A stretch of 64,000 nt of DNA from Poecilobothrus nobilitatus (GCA_947095535.1 OX352774.1:249637825-249701824), one strand, 5' to 3'. Numbered from the stretch's first letter, positions 24,928-39,019 are shown. Notes: generated from the letters alone by a model not told the origin. A program made the numbers and translations.

Positions 24928-26534
24928 CCACATTTCCTAGGAAGGGATAGAGTAAAGAACTCATCAATTAAAAAACTCATCTGTTGTGTTTTCACAAATT
25001 AAAAAAAAACCTCTGTCCCAGGTTTCAGATGTACCTCAGTATGGGTACCCAGGCGAAATACCTAAATTATTTTAGATTTATAACACAGCAGAATATTGCA
25101 TATTTCAAGGCGACATCTTTTATTTAAAGTTAATTTTAACTATTGCATTGTATTCAGTTGTTAATGCAAAGAAATATAAATAAATTAAGAAATTAGCAAT
25201 CTTAAAAATGCATATACTTAACAGTTATATCTACAATGAATAACTACCAAACTATAAGACGAGCCTCTACTAAGATTAGTTAAAAGTGCCATCATTAACC
25301 AGCAAAAATTAAACTTATTCTTTAACTAAAATGAAACACTGTTACTTAAAAATAAATATCAGAAAGACTTAGAATATTTTCAGTTTTTTTTTTTAACATC
25401 CTTGTACATACTTAAAACAAAAATCAAACAAATAAAAAATAATATTTAATGAAATGCATAAAAGGGTTTAAAAAAAAAACAAATTACATTATAATATTTC
25501 CGAGAGCTTTGCTAAAAAAAACTCCTACTCTTCCTTTTAATTTAAATTCGCATGAACAAAATAGAAAAAGAAAAACAACGTAATAGAACAAGAAAAAGTA
25601 TTATTTTTCCAAAAAAAAACATAAAACAACAACCGAAAGGATTGCGAAAGGGTTCAAAAACAATATAAAAAAAAACATAACAACAGTGAAAGTTAAAATA
25701 GTATTAACAATTATTGAAATACATAATAATAATAAAGCATATAAGTAAATAATAAAAACAGAGGAATGAATATATGTACGAGTATACACATATATCATAA
25801 AGGAAGATGAATTCAGCAAAAAAAAATATAATAATATTACAATAGTAGTCTTATACATATTTCCCTTTTCTTACTTCTTATCTCTTTTCTTTTTATTTTT
25901 AAGGTTTTTCGTGTTTTCCACTTTTCATTTAAAAGCTTTTACCATTTTTTTTATTAAAAAACAAAAAAAAAATACTTCATCATAAAACAATAATCAACAG
26001 AAAAACAAAATAACAAAAAAAAAATGAAATTTCATCTAATAACGTTTTATGACTCAATCAAAAAATTACAACGGTAAAAAAAAAAAAAATATAAAAGAAA
26101 AAATAGGAAAAGTAATAATAAGGACATAAAATAAAATAAAGTAGTTATTCTACTACATACAATAAAAACATCTATATAGGAAGTCTATAAAAGTAAAGTA
26201 GTCTATATAGATTTTTTTTTTCTTTAATTCGAATAGAAATAATATTTTGTTGAAATGTTGTAAAAGGCTGATGATGATGAAAAGGATTTTTGTTTTTTAC
26301 TTTTTTATTTATTATTGTTTTACAATATTATTTATGGGAGGTTGAAAGGTGGATATTCATAAAATACTACTATGTTTGAGTAAATAAGCATATATGTATA
26401 TAATAAATAATGATTACAAAGCCGGATATTTATGATACGTTTTAAAATGGCAAAAATATATTTAAATACGGCTGTACTTTAACTTTTTCAGAAAAAGATA
26501 CTTAATTACTAGAAATTTTGTGTTGGTGATATCA
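24928..26534. other. AT-rich gene-free stretch
   Basis: Nothing recognised apart from homopolymer tracts. Confidence 0.6.
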
Positions 26535-27136
26535 AAAAATCCACAAACAAAAATTCATAAAGAAAAATCCAAAAACTAAAACTCACAAAAAAATATCCAC
26601 AATATCAAAATCCACAATCATGAATCCACAAATTCAAAAATGTATAAAGAATATTCTGAAAAAAAGCAAACAACTCTGATTTCGTAATATACTCTAAAGT
26701 TCTTTCTAATTTTTTGATTGTACACATATTTCAACATCAAAGAATAAGCACCCGCTAAACAAACGCTGATTTTGTAACCAATTCTAAAGTATTTCCTAAT
26801 TATCTTTTTTATATACATATATTTCAACATCAAAGAATATAAAATAGTGGAAGCTACCGCCCAAAGTCCCCGCTTAATAATTTATTGTATCCTGACTTTA
26901 TAACCAACTCCAAAGTCCTTCCACGTATCTACATATTTCAACAATTGAGTATTTAAAATAACTGTGGATTTTTGTGTGAATTTTTGGTGGTAAAAATCAT
27001 TATAGATTTTATTTTCTGTGGATTTTTGCCACTACTCAAAATATTCAAGAAGAAGAAGAAGAATAATACAAGAATATTCTGAAAAAAAGCAAACAACTCT
27101 GATTTTGTAATATACTCTAAAGTTCTTTCTAATTTC
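26535..27136. repeat. Complex repeat block with duplicated 66-bp segment
   Basis: A 66-base segment beginning AAGAATATTCTGAAAAAAAG occurs at 26647-26712 and again at 27070-27135 with one mismatch. Two diverged versions of its core (CTGATTTTGTAACCAATTC, ending ACATATTTCAACATCAAAGA) lie between, near 26765-26838 and 26893-26945. The block starts with repeated ATCCACAAA motifs (26538-26635), and the complementary TGTGGATTTTTG appears at 26963-27030, giving imperfect inverted flanks. A (GAA)n run sits at 27048-27064. It may be a small foldback or satellite-bearing element. No protein assigned. Confidence 0.65.
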
Positions 27137-28982
27137 AAAATATATTGTGTAATATTATGCAAACGTATAAAATCTAACGTATAAAACTTCGCCGTATTAA
27201 AATTAAACAAATAGAAGTTGAGCTTTAATACAAAAATCTAAAATTCACTGCTTGAATTGACTCAATTTTTTTTTCAATTTTTATAAATCTATAAAATATA
27301 AAGATACATTTTCCAACTAAAAATTTAAATCCTTTTAATATACTACAAATATAAATTTTTAACAGATTCTGTAATCCCTAATACTTAAAAATAAGGTATA
27401 AAACCACAATTCGTTTTGAAAAAAAAAAAAAAAAAAAAACAAAATTGAAAAACAAAAAAATACCACACAAAATTGAACCATCAATCAATGTGGCAAAATA
27501 ATACTATCAAACCTAAGAAAATCTATAGATAAATTTCAATAATAACAATAATAATAAAAAAAAAAAAAACACACACAAAATGTTAAATCATGGCTTTAAA
27601 TGTTTTCATTATTACTATACACAAAAATAATAATGAATAGGAAAAATTTTTAAAATAAATATAAGTATAAATATGTACATATTATTATTAAAAATTAAAA
27701 TAAAATAAAATTTTTATTAAGTAGTTATTATTTTTTCTAGTTAAATTCTAAATTTTAATTAGAATTGGGATAAATAATTAAAATATTTATAAGCTAAATG
27801 ATATCATAATAAAATATTAAAAAAAAAAAAAAAAAAACATTCCTTTTTCTTCTCTTTCATTATCAAAACAATATACAAAAGAACATTTAAAAATTATCCT
27901 TACTATATAGGTATAACTAAAGATTAGTAGCAAAGGAAATTGAAAACTTTAAAAGTTGAAACAAAAAAAAAAAATTAAAAGAAAATTTTCTTTGTATATC
28001 CGTTCTATAATCGTTTTCTATATAAAATTATTACAAATTATATTTTGAATTTTTTATGGTTAAATGTACGTCTATACTTAAGTTAATGATATTTTTTTTT
28101 TTTTTTTTTTTATTAAAATCAATATAATTATTATTGGTGATGGTAGAAATTTATAAATAAAAAATTAGTTTTATAAATTTTTTATTGTATTTTGTTACGC
28201 ACTATTAAATATCAAAAAAAAAAAAAAAAAAGGAAAAGAATAAATAATATAATACGTAATATTCGACAATATGTATTTAAAAATTATTTAGTATTATTTT
28301 ATTAATGTTGGCAACAATGGAGATGAACAATTAAAAAGTTTTCTATACAAAGTAAAACACAATCATTTTTAGGTAGAAGTTACTCATCCAATTTTCCTCT
28401 TTTTTTTTTTGGCCATTGGCACTTCATTATCTTAAACACAGTTTCTCGTTCTTATTTTAGTATTCTCTTATGTTCTGTTCCGGTATTAAGGTACGCGTCC
28501 ACGTGTTGCTTGAACGCCTGTATTTTATACTTCTTTGATGCTTTTACTGCAAGTTCATGTGACTTATATTGTTTCAATTTTGCTCAGGGTGTCGTCTATT
28601 CATCTATATTTTTTCTGTCTTTGATGTCTTAATAAATAGGTGTGAGTTCTCCTCTGAGTTTCCACGAATTTTCATTTGTTATTTTGGCAGACCAGAATAT
28701 TTTAGAACATATGATGCATATAGTCTTATGAATCACTCATCAACATCTGAAATCCTCAACTAATAAACTCATCAATTTAAAAAGTATAATTTAAGTAAAT
28801 ATTTAAAAATTTGATAGCTTTGAAAAATTTGATAGCATAGTGGTACCTTCACTAGTGGAACCTGAAAATTAGTTTCCAAAAACTCTGTCAAATGAAATAT
28901 GTGAAACGAATTACACAGAATGATTCAGTAGTTATATTTAAAAATTTTAATTTTATAATTTTTAAAGTGACAAAAACATTAA
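27137..28982. other. AT-rich stretch with one GC-richer patch
   Basis: Mostly AT-rich with A-tracts near 27421, 27557, 27822 and 28214. The patch 28410-28770 is distinctly less AT-rich (for example GGTACGCGTCCACGTGTTGC at 28490-28509, containing a CACGTG E-box). I could not match it to a family on either strand, and in-frame stops interrupt every frame beyond ~64 codons. Confidence 0.5.
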
Positions 28983-29215
28983 AGAACCCGGTGGGCTAGT
29001 GGGTAAAAGCTTACAAAATACACTGTAAAAACCGAGAGAGTGTGGGTTCGATTTCCACTTACCCACTAAAAATAATGCACGACATTTACACAGTCAGTCA
29101 TCTACAGTCATTTACAGTCATTTACAGTCACGACTGAAAAGGAAAGGCTGTGTAATTTCCATGTCACATTTATGTGGCAGTCGAATAAGTAAACTAAAAA
29201 AAGAAATGAAAACAA
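28983..29215 (+). mobile_element. SINE-2, tRNA-derived (copy a)
   Basis: A second SINE family. The head AGAACCCGGTGGGCTAGTGG has an A box (TGGGCTAGTGGG, 28992-29003) and a B box (GGTTCGATTTCC, 29045-29056). The middle has ~11-bp CAGTCATTTA repeats (29091-29132). The 3' body GGCTGTGTAATTTCCATG, TCACATTTATGTGGCAG, GAATAAGTAAACTAAA matches the minus-strand sequence at 58087-58256. The tail differs from SINE-1, so it presumably has another LINE partner. No clear target-site duplication found. Confidence 0.8.
29091..29132 (+). repeat. Short tandem repeat inside SINE-2
   Basis: Variants of TACAGTCATT repeat about every 10-11 bases. Not seen in the other SINE-2 copy, so this is either a local expansion or was lost there. 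Confidence 0.75.
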
Positions 29216-30700
29216 TATTTTAAATTTGAGCCACATCAGAAAGGAAAATAACCCTTCATTTGGTTGAGTCATTATAAAATGTAGTCAAGTAACATAAAGA
29301 AAGAAAGAAACAAACAAACAATATTAAGATTTAAAATGAAACATGAAGGAAATCTAAAAAATACCATAGTAGATTTATTAAAAGACGATGCATAGGTGTG
29401 TCATGGTTTCATTCGTTCATAAGTGCTTAAGTATATTCTTTAAACAAAATTTTTAATCAATTTTTTTAATATATTTTTTAGAAAAATCAATTTTTTTTTT
29501 TTTAATTGAAATTAATTATTTAATTTTTTTCTTTTTTGTTCCATAAAATGCATTAAAAATCTATTTTAAAAACTTAATTGAATTTTTTATTCTATACTCA
29601 TCATATATAATGACAATTTTTTAATTATTTTAAATTAAAACTTTTTAATTAGTATTTTTGATTAAAACTAATATTAATTGGTATATATATTCTAATTAAA
29701 AATATATAAGTAGGTTATACATATATATATACATTAAGTAAGTATACGTATATAATTATATATTTAAATGTTATTTTGACTAGCTAATTGGAATTTTCTT
29801 TTTTTGATTTAAATGAAATTTAAAAATTTTAAAAAATTAAAATTTATACCACATACAATGAAAATTAAATTTCTTTATTTTTCTAAAAAAAACAAAAAAA
29901 AAAAAATCTAAAGAATGATTTTAAATAATTCTTAAATTAAATAAAAAAATTCAAATTTAAAGAAAAATCAAAGATCAAATAAAAAATAAAAATTATGGAA
30001 ATTAAAAAGATCTTTTTTTTATGTTAGTAGTAGTCAGCATTAAAAGATTTAACAAAATTATAAGTTGGAGGCAGAGATTTTTTTATCTAAATATTTTTAT
30101 TGTGTACTCAAATTGTATTATATGAAGTATATATTTAATTTGTTTTACAAATCGGACAACAGATACCGCACAATAACGTATTATAATAAGTATTAAAATT
30201 ATTCTGAACTGATAATTAGTGATTTTAACTGATTTGATATGTTATTTGAAAAAAATCTCTTTAAGCTAAATACAAACACGAAAGATTAAAATTAGTATAG
30301 CTCTATGAAAACAAAAATTTCCTCAATGGAAACATATTCCGTCTTTGAAACACATGACACATGAATTCTACAAAAAAATTTTCTTTACAACAACTTTTGT
30401 ATAGAAACTGTTCGCAGAGTTGTAAATTTTTCTCTAGTGACTGTTTACACGGTCTATGCATTTTTTCTCTATGGTAATTTTATAATATAGATCAATAAAT
30501 TGAATTAACAAAAAATAGATCATAGGTTTTTCCAAACAGTTTTTTTGAAAAAATGAATTCGGATGAATGAAAATTAAAAGCTATCGTATGTTATGACGAG
30601 TTGACGGTTGAAATTTTAAATTCGTATATCCCTTAGACAAATCTCTAACAAAATATCTCTTGTAAAGTCAATGTAGAGCTGTACTATAGAGCTCTAACGA
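29216..30700. other. AT-rich gene-free stretch
   Basis: Contains a short (AAAG)n/(AAAC)n run at 29295-29321. No gene seen. Confidence 0.6.
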
Positions 30701-30910
30701 GAGTTTACACATATATATATATATATATATATATATCGCTCCAATGAAATTTTTCTTTCAACTGTACCATATTGGCTCTCGCGTTAATTAATTGGAATTA
30801 ATAGATCGCTCTCGCTCAAATCGCTGAATTTAAGATTTTGTAAAAGAACCTGCATCATTTAATAGAACTATAATTAAATTAGTTAATTAATTAATTACAA
30901 TATTATGTAC
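30690..30910. promoter_or_regulatory. Possible regulatory cluster (GAGA-like and TAATTA motifs)
   Basis: Within about 220 bases there are CTCTCGC/GAGAG-type motifs (ACGAGAG near 30698, GGCTCTCGCG near 30774, CGCTCTCGCTC near 30808) and TAATTA-type homeodomain-like sites (TTAATTAATTGGAATTAAT near 30785, TTAATTAATTAATTA near 30882), plus a (TA)n run at 30711-30736. Such mixtures occur in fly enhancers and promoters, but in AT-rich DNA TAATTA is common by chance. No gene start is identifiable. Confidence 0.2.
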
Positions 30911-33900
30911 GGCTGTATAGTTCCATATGAGTAAGGAATAAATGCATGATTTTTTGATGACTCGAAATTTTTTTGAGCTTCTTAAATAAATTTTACAAAA
31001 TCATATACCAAAAATTTTGCATATAGTCTAAAAACGGGGTAATACTTAGATGCCAATTTATTTAAACTAAAAAGAAATTCGAAAATTTTTAATTCTTAAA
31101 TTCTTAAAATTTAAATTTAACACACTTTATTTTAAAAACTAGAAGTAGCGCAACTTAGCCCCCCATACAATAAAATTAAAACTTCAAAAAGTACAGTATA
31201 TTTAAAATAGTCTTTAATTATACTTAAAAAAGTATACATAATAGTTTATTTAATTAGGCAACACCCTGTACTTATATTTTATTTTGAATAATCTCTTGAT
31301 TTAATCATTAGAAATGATAATTTATGAAAAAAAATAAAATATTTAATTTATTAAATTATCAAATAATTTATATAATAATTAAATATTAAGCATATATATA
31401 TGTAGTAAAACTTCCTCTATATTTATGTATTTTAAGTGACTTATTAATTTAAAAAAAAAAAAATTATATTTATCAAAAAATAAAATCAATATAGGGTACT
31501 TAAGGATATAAAATATTATATGACCTAAATTTAAGTGCATACTTAGGTATATATTACTTACATATATCTAAGTATATAAGTGCAGTTTCAATAATTTCGT
31601 AATATTTAAGTACTTATATATTTAAAAAGAAAAATAGGAATTTATATTATATTTGAAGCTTCAGAAATTTTTCAATTTCCAATAAAATCGAATTTTATAA
31701 GTATCCTTCTTTTTTTTTTTTTTTTTTTTTTTTTTGTACTAACCAACAATTTAATAATCTTTCAAATCTATGTTATAAGTATATATTTTTTCCTATTTTT
31801 CTAAAATTATATATAAATCTTCAAAATTAAATATATAAAATATAATATCTTATAATATCTTAATTACCACATCCATACATATATACGATATATTCTGTCT
31901 TTTAAAACATTTCTTTTTTCAATCTTATTTAATAAAAGCAAAAAAAAAACAAAAAAAATTTTTTTTTATAAGCACAAGTTTTTACTTTTCTCTAAAGAGG
32001 GAAAAAAATATTTTTTTCCTTAAAATAAAATCGAAGACAATTTAATTGTTTTTGTTTTTCTTTATATTTTCAAAAATTTTCCACTCTAAACGTCTTTATC
32101 TGATCAAAATTGATTAGAATACTTAAATAATATTTAGTAAATTTTTAAATAATTTCAAATTCATATCTTCTTCCCCATACACCAAACTTTTTTTTTTTTG
32201 TTTGTACTTATAAAATCCCAATTCAATTTTTTTTAATTTGTGGAAATAAAATTGAATAAAAAAAATTTAAAAAGGAAAAACATAGAATAAAAAACATAGA
32301 AAATTTATAATTCCCATAGAACACGATCATTAAAATATAAATTGAAGCAAATTTATTGTCTGTCAATTTCGTTAAATCTAATCAAATCTAACAAAAAAAA
32401 AAAACAAAAAAAAGAAAAATATTATCATATAAAATTGATAATTTTATATATCTATCTTTTATATATATATTATAATATATATACATATACATAGCCATAT
32501 AAAAAGTATAGGCAAAGTTAAAAAAACAAAAAAATGACATACACAGCAAAATAATTTTATAAATACAATTTTAAAAATAAATAAATAAGAATCTATTGAA
32601 ATCAGGCTAAAAAGGATAATTGGGGTTAAGTGCATATATATACTTGAAAAAAAAAACATATACATATATATATTTCAGTTATATACATAATATATATGAG
32701 AATATTAACAAAACAATATATAAATAATAATAATAATAAAGTTTATCCTTTTTTATTTTGCAATATTTATTATATATATGTACATTGTACATATTTATTC
32801 ATTGTTTTTTTTTTTTTTTTTTTTAATATTAAATAACATAAAAGACACAAGATATACATATATTATATACTTATATAGTTATATATATATATATATGATC
32901 CCAAAATGTACATGTTTATTCAATTATTTTTTTTTAAATTTAAGTCTTTTTACAGAGAATCTTATTAAGTCTGATCACCAACTTTAAAATTATGGGTACG
33001 ATATGGGAATAAAAAAAAAGGTTCCTTATAAATTTTATGGGCATGTTTTAACTAAGAAAGATATGTGAATCCTAAAGAAAAACTCGCCAATATAAAAATT
33101 TTTTAATTTGAATTTTATATTTATTCACTTTTTTTTTTTTTTTTTTTTTCTTTCCTCATAAATTAGGAATTTTACATTAATCTGGACTTTGAAATGTAAC
33201 TCAAGTTTTCTAGGATTCTCCCAATCAGCATTGTGTGAAATATGAATTGTTGAACAATAAGTAAAAAGCTAAAATACAATACATTTTAATTAACAAAGTA
33301 TAGCTTTCAAAAAAAAAATCTACTTGGTAAATTACTTTTAAAAACGATTAAATAAAAATGTATAATACTAATCAAAAATATAATGCAATGGTTACTTATT
33401 AAGTTTTTTATAGTATCAAAAAGAAATATTTAAGGACTTTTCGAAATACTTGATAAGGTTTAAGTACTTTTAAAAATAATTTTAAATATAAATTGAAATA
33501 TTTTCAATAACAATTAAATTAAAACAAAACCACCCTGTATTTGAAATAAATATAGATTTTTATATATGCCTTTATATATTTAACCATAACAATCTCTCAA
33601 AAACAAAACAAAAAAAGAAAAAATTTATTTTCTATACACATTGGAATAAAAATTGAAATCTAAAAATACAAAAAAAAAAAAAAAAATTTAAATTCAAATT
33701 TGATAAATTTTTATTTTATTTAATTTTTATTTTTGCCGTATGATACCAACCAACCACCACATGATGAATTTAATTTCATTTAAAATTTTTATTTTTTTTT
33801 ATTATTATTTTAATACCATACTACCATACTATTGACATTTTTTTTTTCTTCAACTTTGTCTTTTTTTGTTTTTTTTTTCGAATTTGCAAATCTCATTTAT

Positions 33901-36900
33901 TATTTTAAAATTCAAACTTATCGAACAAAAAAAGTTTTTTTTTTTTTTTTTGTCTCGAAAATTGAACAATTTGTATTTTATATTTATTTTATTTTCTTAT
34001 ATAATTTTTAACCCTAACATTTCCAAGTGGTAAGTTTATGTACGACATTTTTTCATTGGAAAATTCAACTATTTTTCTGAGTATACTCGTATATTCGTAT
34101 ATATTCAAAGGATATCTTTGTTCTGTTTATTTAGTTTTTTTTTTTTTTTTTTGAATTTCAAGGATTTAAAAATGAAAATTTAGATTCAAAAGGGTTAATT
34201 GATATATTGATAAAATGTATATATACTTAAATATTTAACAATTGATAAAATATTCTTTATTTGCATCTTAGTATTTTATTTCTATTTTCTTTTTTTTTTT
34301 TGTTTATTTAAAAGTAGATTTGAAGGTGTATTTGAATTTTAAATATTCATTAGAATGTACAAAACATAAAACAAAAAAAAAAAAAAAGAAAACTAACATC
34401 ATATCAATGACAAAGAAAACATTGAAGAAAATCTATATTGTAGGAGAAAAAAAAAAAGAGACAAAAAAAAAAAAAAAACCTATAAGATAAACACTAAACT
34501 TCTTTATATTCCGTTATAAGGAAGCAAAAAAAAAAAGTTATAAAAACAAACTCAAAAACTTAATGAAATTTATCTAACCACATTTTAAACATTCGAGTAC
34601 AAAATGCATGTACATACACATATAAAATATTATTGTTGGAAAAAACAAAAAAAAAAAACTATCTTATAAAAATTTTAAAATAAAATTTTCCTAACAACAA
34701 AATGTTAACATTTTAATTTTATTTTTGGTTTGGTTTTTTTTTTTTTTTCTTTTTTATAAGGAAAAAACTTACATTTGTTACTGTTTATGTGTAAAACAGA
34801 GAAAATCTTTATGCTTGATGAAAATTAAAAAAAAAAAAAAAAAAATGTAAGGAAAAACTTTCAATTTAGTTTGAATTTTTTTTTTTTTTTGTTTTATTTT
34901 CGGTTTTATTTCTTACAAAAAAACACCACTTATGAGTTTTTGTGGCCATATCCTTCTGCACTTCAATTCTTTTATTAACCAGCTGTGATTATCTATTTGG
35001 TTTTCTTAAAACCTCTAAGATTAAAGATTTTCAAGATCTTTTAAGATCGTATATATATATAGAGTTTAAATAGTAATGTGTAAAAATTGACAGGTAATTG
35101 AAAGAATCAAGTGCTATGTTATATCTTTAAATTATATTTTTGTAAAATTTCTTGTATAGTTTTCAAAAAAATTTTAGATGTGTAAGTGATTAATGTAGGT
35201 TGTCTATTAACTGCAGTCAATATGACTGTTATCTTACCAAAACAATAGAAAAATTTGCAGAATAACACAGATGTTTTGGCTAATCATATCATTGATCTTA
35301 TAAATATTGTGAAAATATGATTGAAATTCATCTCTAACCTAAAATCTCTAACCGAAAAGATGTCGTTGACATATAAAATTGCAATGTTAGGAACGAGTTA
35401 TTAAGTATAAGTTCTGCATTTCAGGAAACACTTTTTTTCTGTTACAATTAGAGAAATGAGCTTGAATGTTAAAAAAAAGTTTAACATAGTCCTTTTTCTA
35501 CCGAACATGAGCGTATCACAATTTATAGATTATCTGGCCCTTATGTCTTATATCACTTTTTTAAATATACACGACTTTTAACAAAATTTCTATTGTTTTT
35601 TAATTCTAAACTGCATGTAGAAATTGAAAGAATAACTTACATTTATAGTTTCAAATGTAAATACAAACTTATTTATTTTAAAGTTTACAATTAAAAGAAG
35701 TACATAGTATATAAAAGAAAACTAGAAATCGGCTTCTTTAGAAAAAAAAAAAAGATATGTGGTTACTCAATTTTATTCACAGATTGATCACATTTATACA
35801 TTAGTAAAAATAGTGCTGAATAGTTTCCAAAACTTTAACAATTTGCAATATTTTCTTAATTTTTATTTTTTATATTTATTTAGTATATAAAAATTGCATA
35901 AGCAATAAAAGTAACAACATTGAAATCTATTTAAAAAGAATAAAAACTGTAAAGAAAAAAAAAAAAACAAACAAAACCAAAATCATGTATGCATCCCTTG
36001 AAAAGATTCTATACTAAAGAAACCAAAAGAAAATGTAAGATCCTTGAATTTTTTTTTTTTTTTTTTTGCTTAAGAACATAGAAAAAGAAAAACATCCACC
36101 CGACTAACAAATGAAAAAACCACAATCCAAATAAAAACTTACAATTTACTTGTTTTATTTTTATTTGCAACAAAATTGCAAAAACAAAAACAAAAAAAAA
36201 ATTATTCGAAAAAGAAAAAAATCCCATAAGGAGGCAACATATAAAGTTTTTCTCATATGTTTTGTTGAAATCGAAATTAAGTCAGGAAAAAGCTAAAAAA
36301 AAAAACAAAAAAAGAAAACTTTAAATTTTCTAAAAATGCTTCTTATGTAATACAATGAATGTAAAATGAAAGATAACGCTAAAAAAAAATCTTTAAAAAC
36401 AAAAAAAAAACTAATTTTAGAGAGTAGAGTACCTATATAGGAGTTTTAGGTACTATAGTTTAAAATTTAACTTAAAAGAAAAGAATGATCACATTTTCTT
36501 TAAGAATAAAATAACAGCGACAAAAAAAGATATTATATACATACTTAATATTGGAGCAACATGATTTTTGTTCCGTTGGACTTTAAAAGTAAGAAGTATA
36601 GTTGAAGAGAGTCTAAGAAGTATAATAAAAGTTGAGTTCGTTTTTAAATTTTACCTTTAAACATTTTTTTTTTCTTTTTTAATATTTTTTTTATTTTAGA
36701 TTTTAATTCAAGTTTATTTTTTTAATGTTTCTTATGAGCCACTTAAAAAAAGGGATGTTTCAAGACCGAAAAATAAATGTACCATAATAAAAAGGATATT
36801 ATATATGTAGTTATATGTGCTATATGAAGCATGGTAATATAATATATTATCTAATAGGTAACAAGTATATAATTATTAATTAATATGATCATATCTGAAT

Positions 36901-36936
36901 ATTTTTAGTTTCATATTTCAATTTCAAGAAAGTACT
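30911..36936. other. AT-rich gene-free stretch
   Basis: About 6 kb with no recognised gene. Many T and A tracts, including a T run of about 26 near 31709. A 35000-35570 segment is somewhat more complex in sequence but no frame or repeat family was recognised. Confidence 0.6.
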
Positions 36937-36955
36937 TTTCACGCAAAACGTGAAA
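36937..36955. repeat. Small perfect hairpin
   Basis: TTTCACG and CGTGAAA flank a 5-base loop (CAAAA). It lies just outside the family C copy and may be part of its end. Confidence 0.6.
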
Positions 36956-36984
36956 CACAAACGTAACTAACGTGTTAAATAGAA

Positions 36985-37775
36985 AAGCAAGGCAGAATGT
37001 AAACCAAGGATTTTTAAAAGTGATAAGTCAATAAAAACATATTAGAATTGTGATTTGCACCAAATCTGCTAATTTTTTTTTTTTAATTTTATACTTATGT
37101 AAGAAAAATTTTGAAAAATCTCGAAACAGTTTCTTCAGTTTTAAGAAAACCATTTATACTTAAGGAAAGCTGTTAAAACATGTAAAATATAATGCTTGAG
37201 TTTTAATAATTACAATTTACTTTAAAAAAAATCTGTACAGTTACAGTTGTTTAAAAATAGTAAATTTTTAATTTTTTAACCCTAGTTAATAGCTCTTAAA
37301 CAGAAGAAGGTACAAACAAAATTCCTGTAGTAATGCTAATGCTCATTCTTAAACATCTTTTTCCTCTCATAATTTCAAGGTTCTAACAAAAAGCGTTGCG
37401 CAAATATAAAAAAAGCAAAATCTTAAAAAAATTTGTGTTCACATAACGGCAAATTTAAATACTAGATTTGAAAAAAATTGTTCGGGTTGGTCATTGATTT
37501 ATAAAGATTTAAAAAAATATTGTCATTTGACGTTTTTAGAATGAATAAATGTAAAGCAGGATCCGAGATAATATATTGATTTAAAAATAAGTTTTAGGGG
37601 CTGTACCTCCATATCCGGTTGGGCTATATAAAAAAGTGGTTCTATAACATTTTTTTGAAATTTCATTGATCTGTCTTAAACATTGTAGAAGTTTAGTAAA
37701 TAAATGAACAAATGAACAGGCGGACGGATAGACAAAGTGGTAAATTTTTTCACATTTTTTTAAAAATGTCCTAAT
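36985..37775 (-). mobile_element. Dispersed repeat family C (minus-strand copy)
   Basis: On the minus strand it is collinear with 61075-61900. It carries a GTCTATCCGTCCGCC tract, ACTAAACTTCTACAATGTTTAA, a TAGCCC...GGAGGTACAGCCCC block, GTATTTAAATTTGCCGTTATGTG, and ends with TTTACATTCTGCC. These line up in order and spacing with the GTCCGTCC, ACAAAACTTCTACACCGTTAA, TAGCCCCCCC, ATTTAAATTTACCGTTATGTG and TTTACATTCTACC blocks of the plus-strand copy. No coding capacity or terminal repeats were identified. The transposon class is unknown. Confidence 0.75.
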
Positions 37776-38981
37776 AAAATAAAATTCAGTTGCAAAAATT
37801 CAGTGTATATTTATATATATAAAAAAAATTAAGAATGCCGATTTTCGTTTAAATGAATTTTAGAATTTTCATTCGTAAGCATTATATGTAAGTTTTTCTT
37901 AAGAGTATTTTAATAGGTACTTTATATATATATATATACATATTTGAAATTTCAAACTACTTCAAAATTGTATATAAATAGATTTTACTTCATTTTCACT
38001 GTAACCATTAATATCCTTGGGAGATTTTTTAGTGCATTCTTTTGTTTTTTTTTTCTATTTTATCTTCAATTTGATTGTATGGCTTTTTATACTTTAAAGA
38101 CCACAAGAACTTTTTAGCGAAAACTTTAATTTCAACGATTTTTTTTTTTATTTATTACTTATTATATTATTTCTTTTTTTTATATTTAATTTTTTTTTTA
38201 TTCATTTCATCAAAACTTACAATTTTCTAAATTCGAGACTCGTTCTATTTTGCTTTTTTTTTTTTTCTTATCATTAAAGTTCATAAGGGTTTCACTTTTT
38301 TGTTTGGAAAGGAAAAACTTTGTTTTTTTTTTGGTTTCAATGGTTCTAGTTATCTTGTGACTTGAATAATTATTAACTTTTAAATAAAACATATGTCATG
38401 ATATCGAGTACTATTACTTATAAAAAAAAATAGAAACTTCTTAAAATGTTTAAAAAAGTTCAAACAAAAAAAAAAAAAGAAGTTTTTCCAGCAAGAGAAT
38501 GTTTGTAAAAGAAACCAAAAAAGTTTTCTTTAAAGAAAATTTTTTTTTTTTTGAAATTAAACTGGTAATAATGCAAGAAAAGCCTTTTTTTTTTAAAGAA
38601 CTAAATCAAGAAGAGGAAAAACTAAAATGTTTTTTTTTGTTTTTGTCCCAATTAATTTGGATTTGAAAAGCAAAAAGTTAAAATTGCTCGAACATAACTG
38701 GAATAACTTATTTGTTTGATGCAATGTTAAAAATAAAATATGATATAAAATTAATATAATACAAATTAAATATTTATTTGAGTATAGGTAAATAATAAAT
38801 ATATTTACATATATACATATATATATATATATTATAGTTAAGGATCTGTGACAAAATAAACGTAATTTAATATTAAATTGATGCAAAAAAAAAATTTGTA
38901 AAAAATTTCATTTCAGAATCGTGTAAAATATTTTCCTTTTATGTTACCCTGTAACTAAACCAGTCCATACTTTTGAAACAA

Positions 38982-39019
<38 letters not shown>

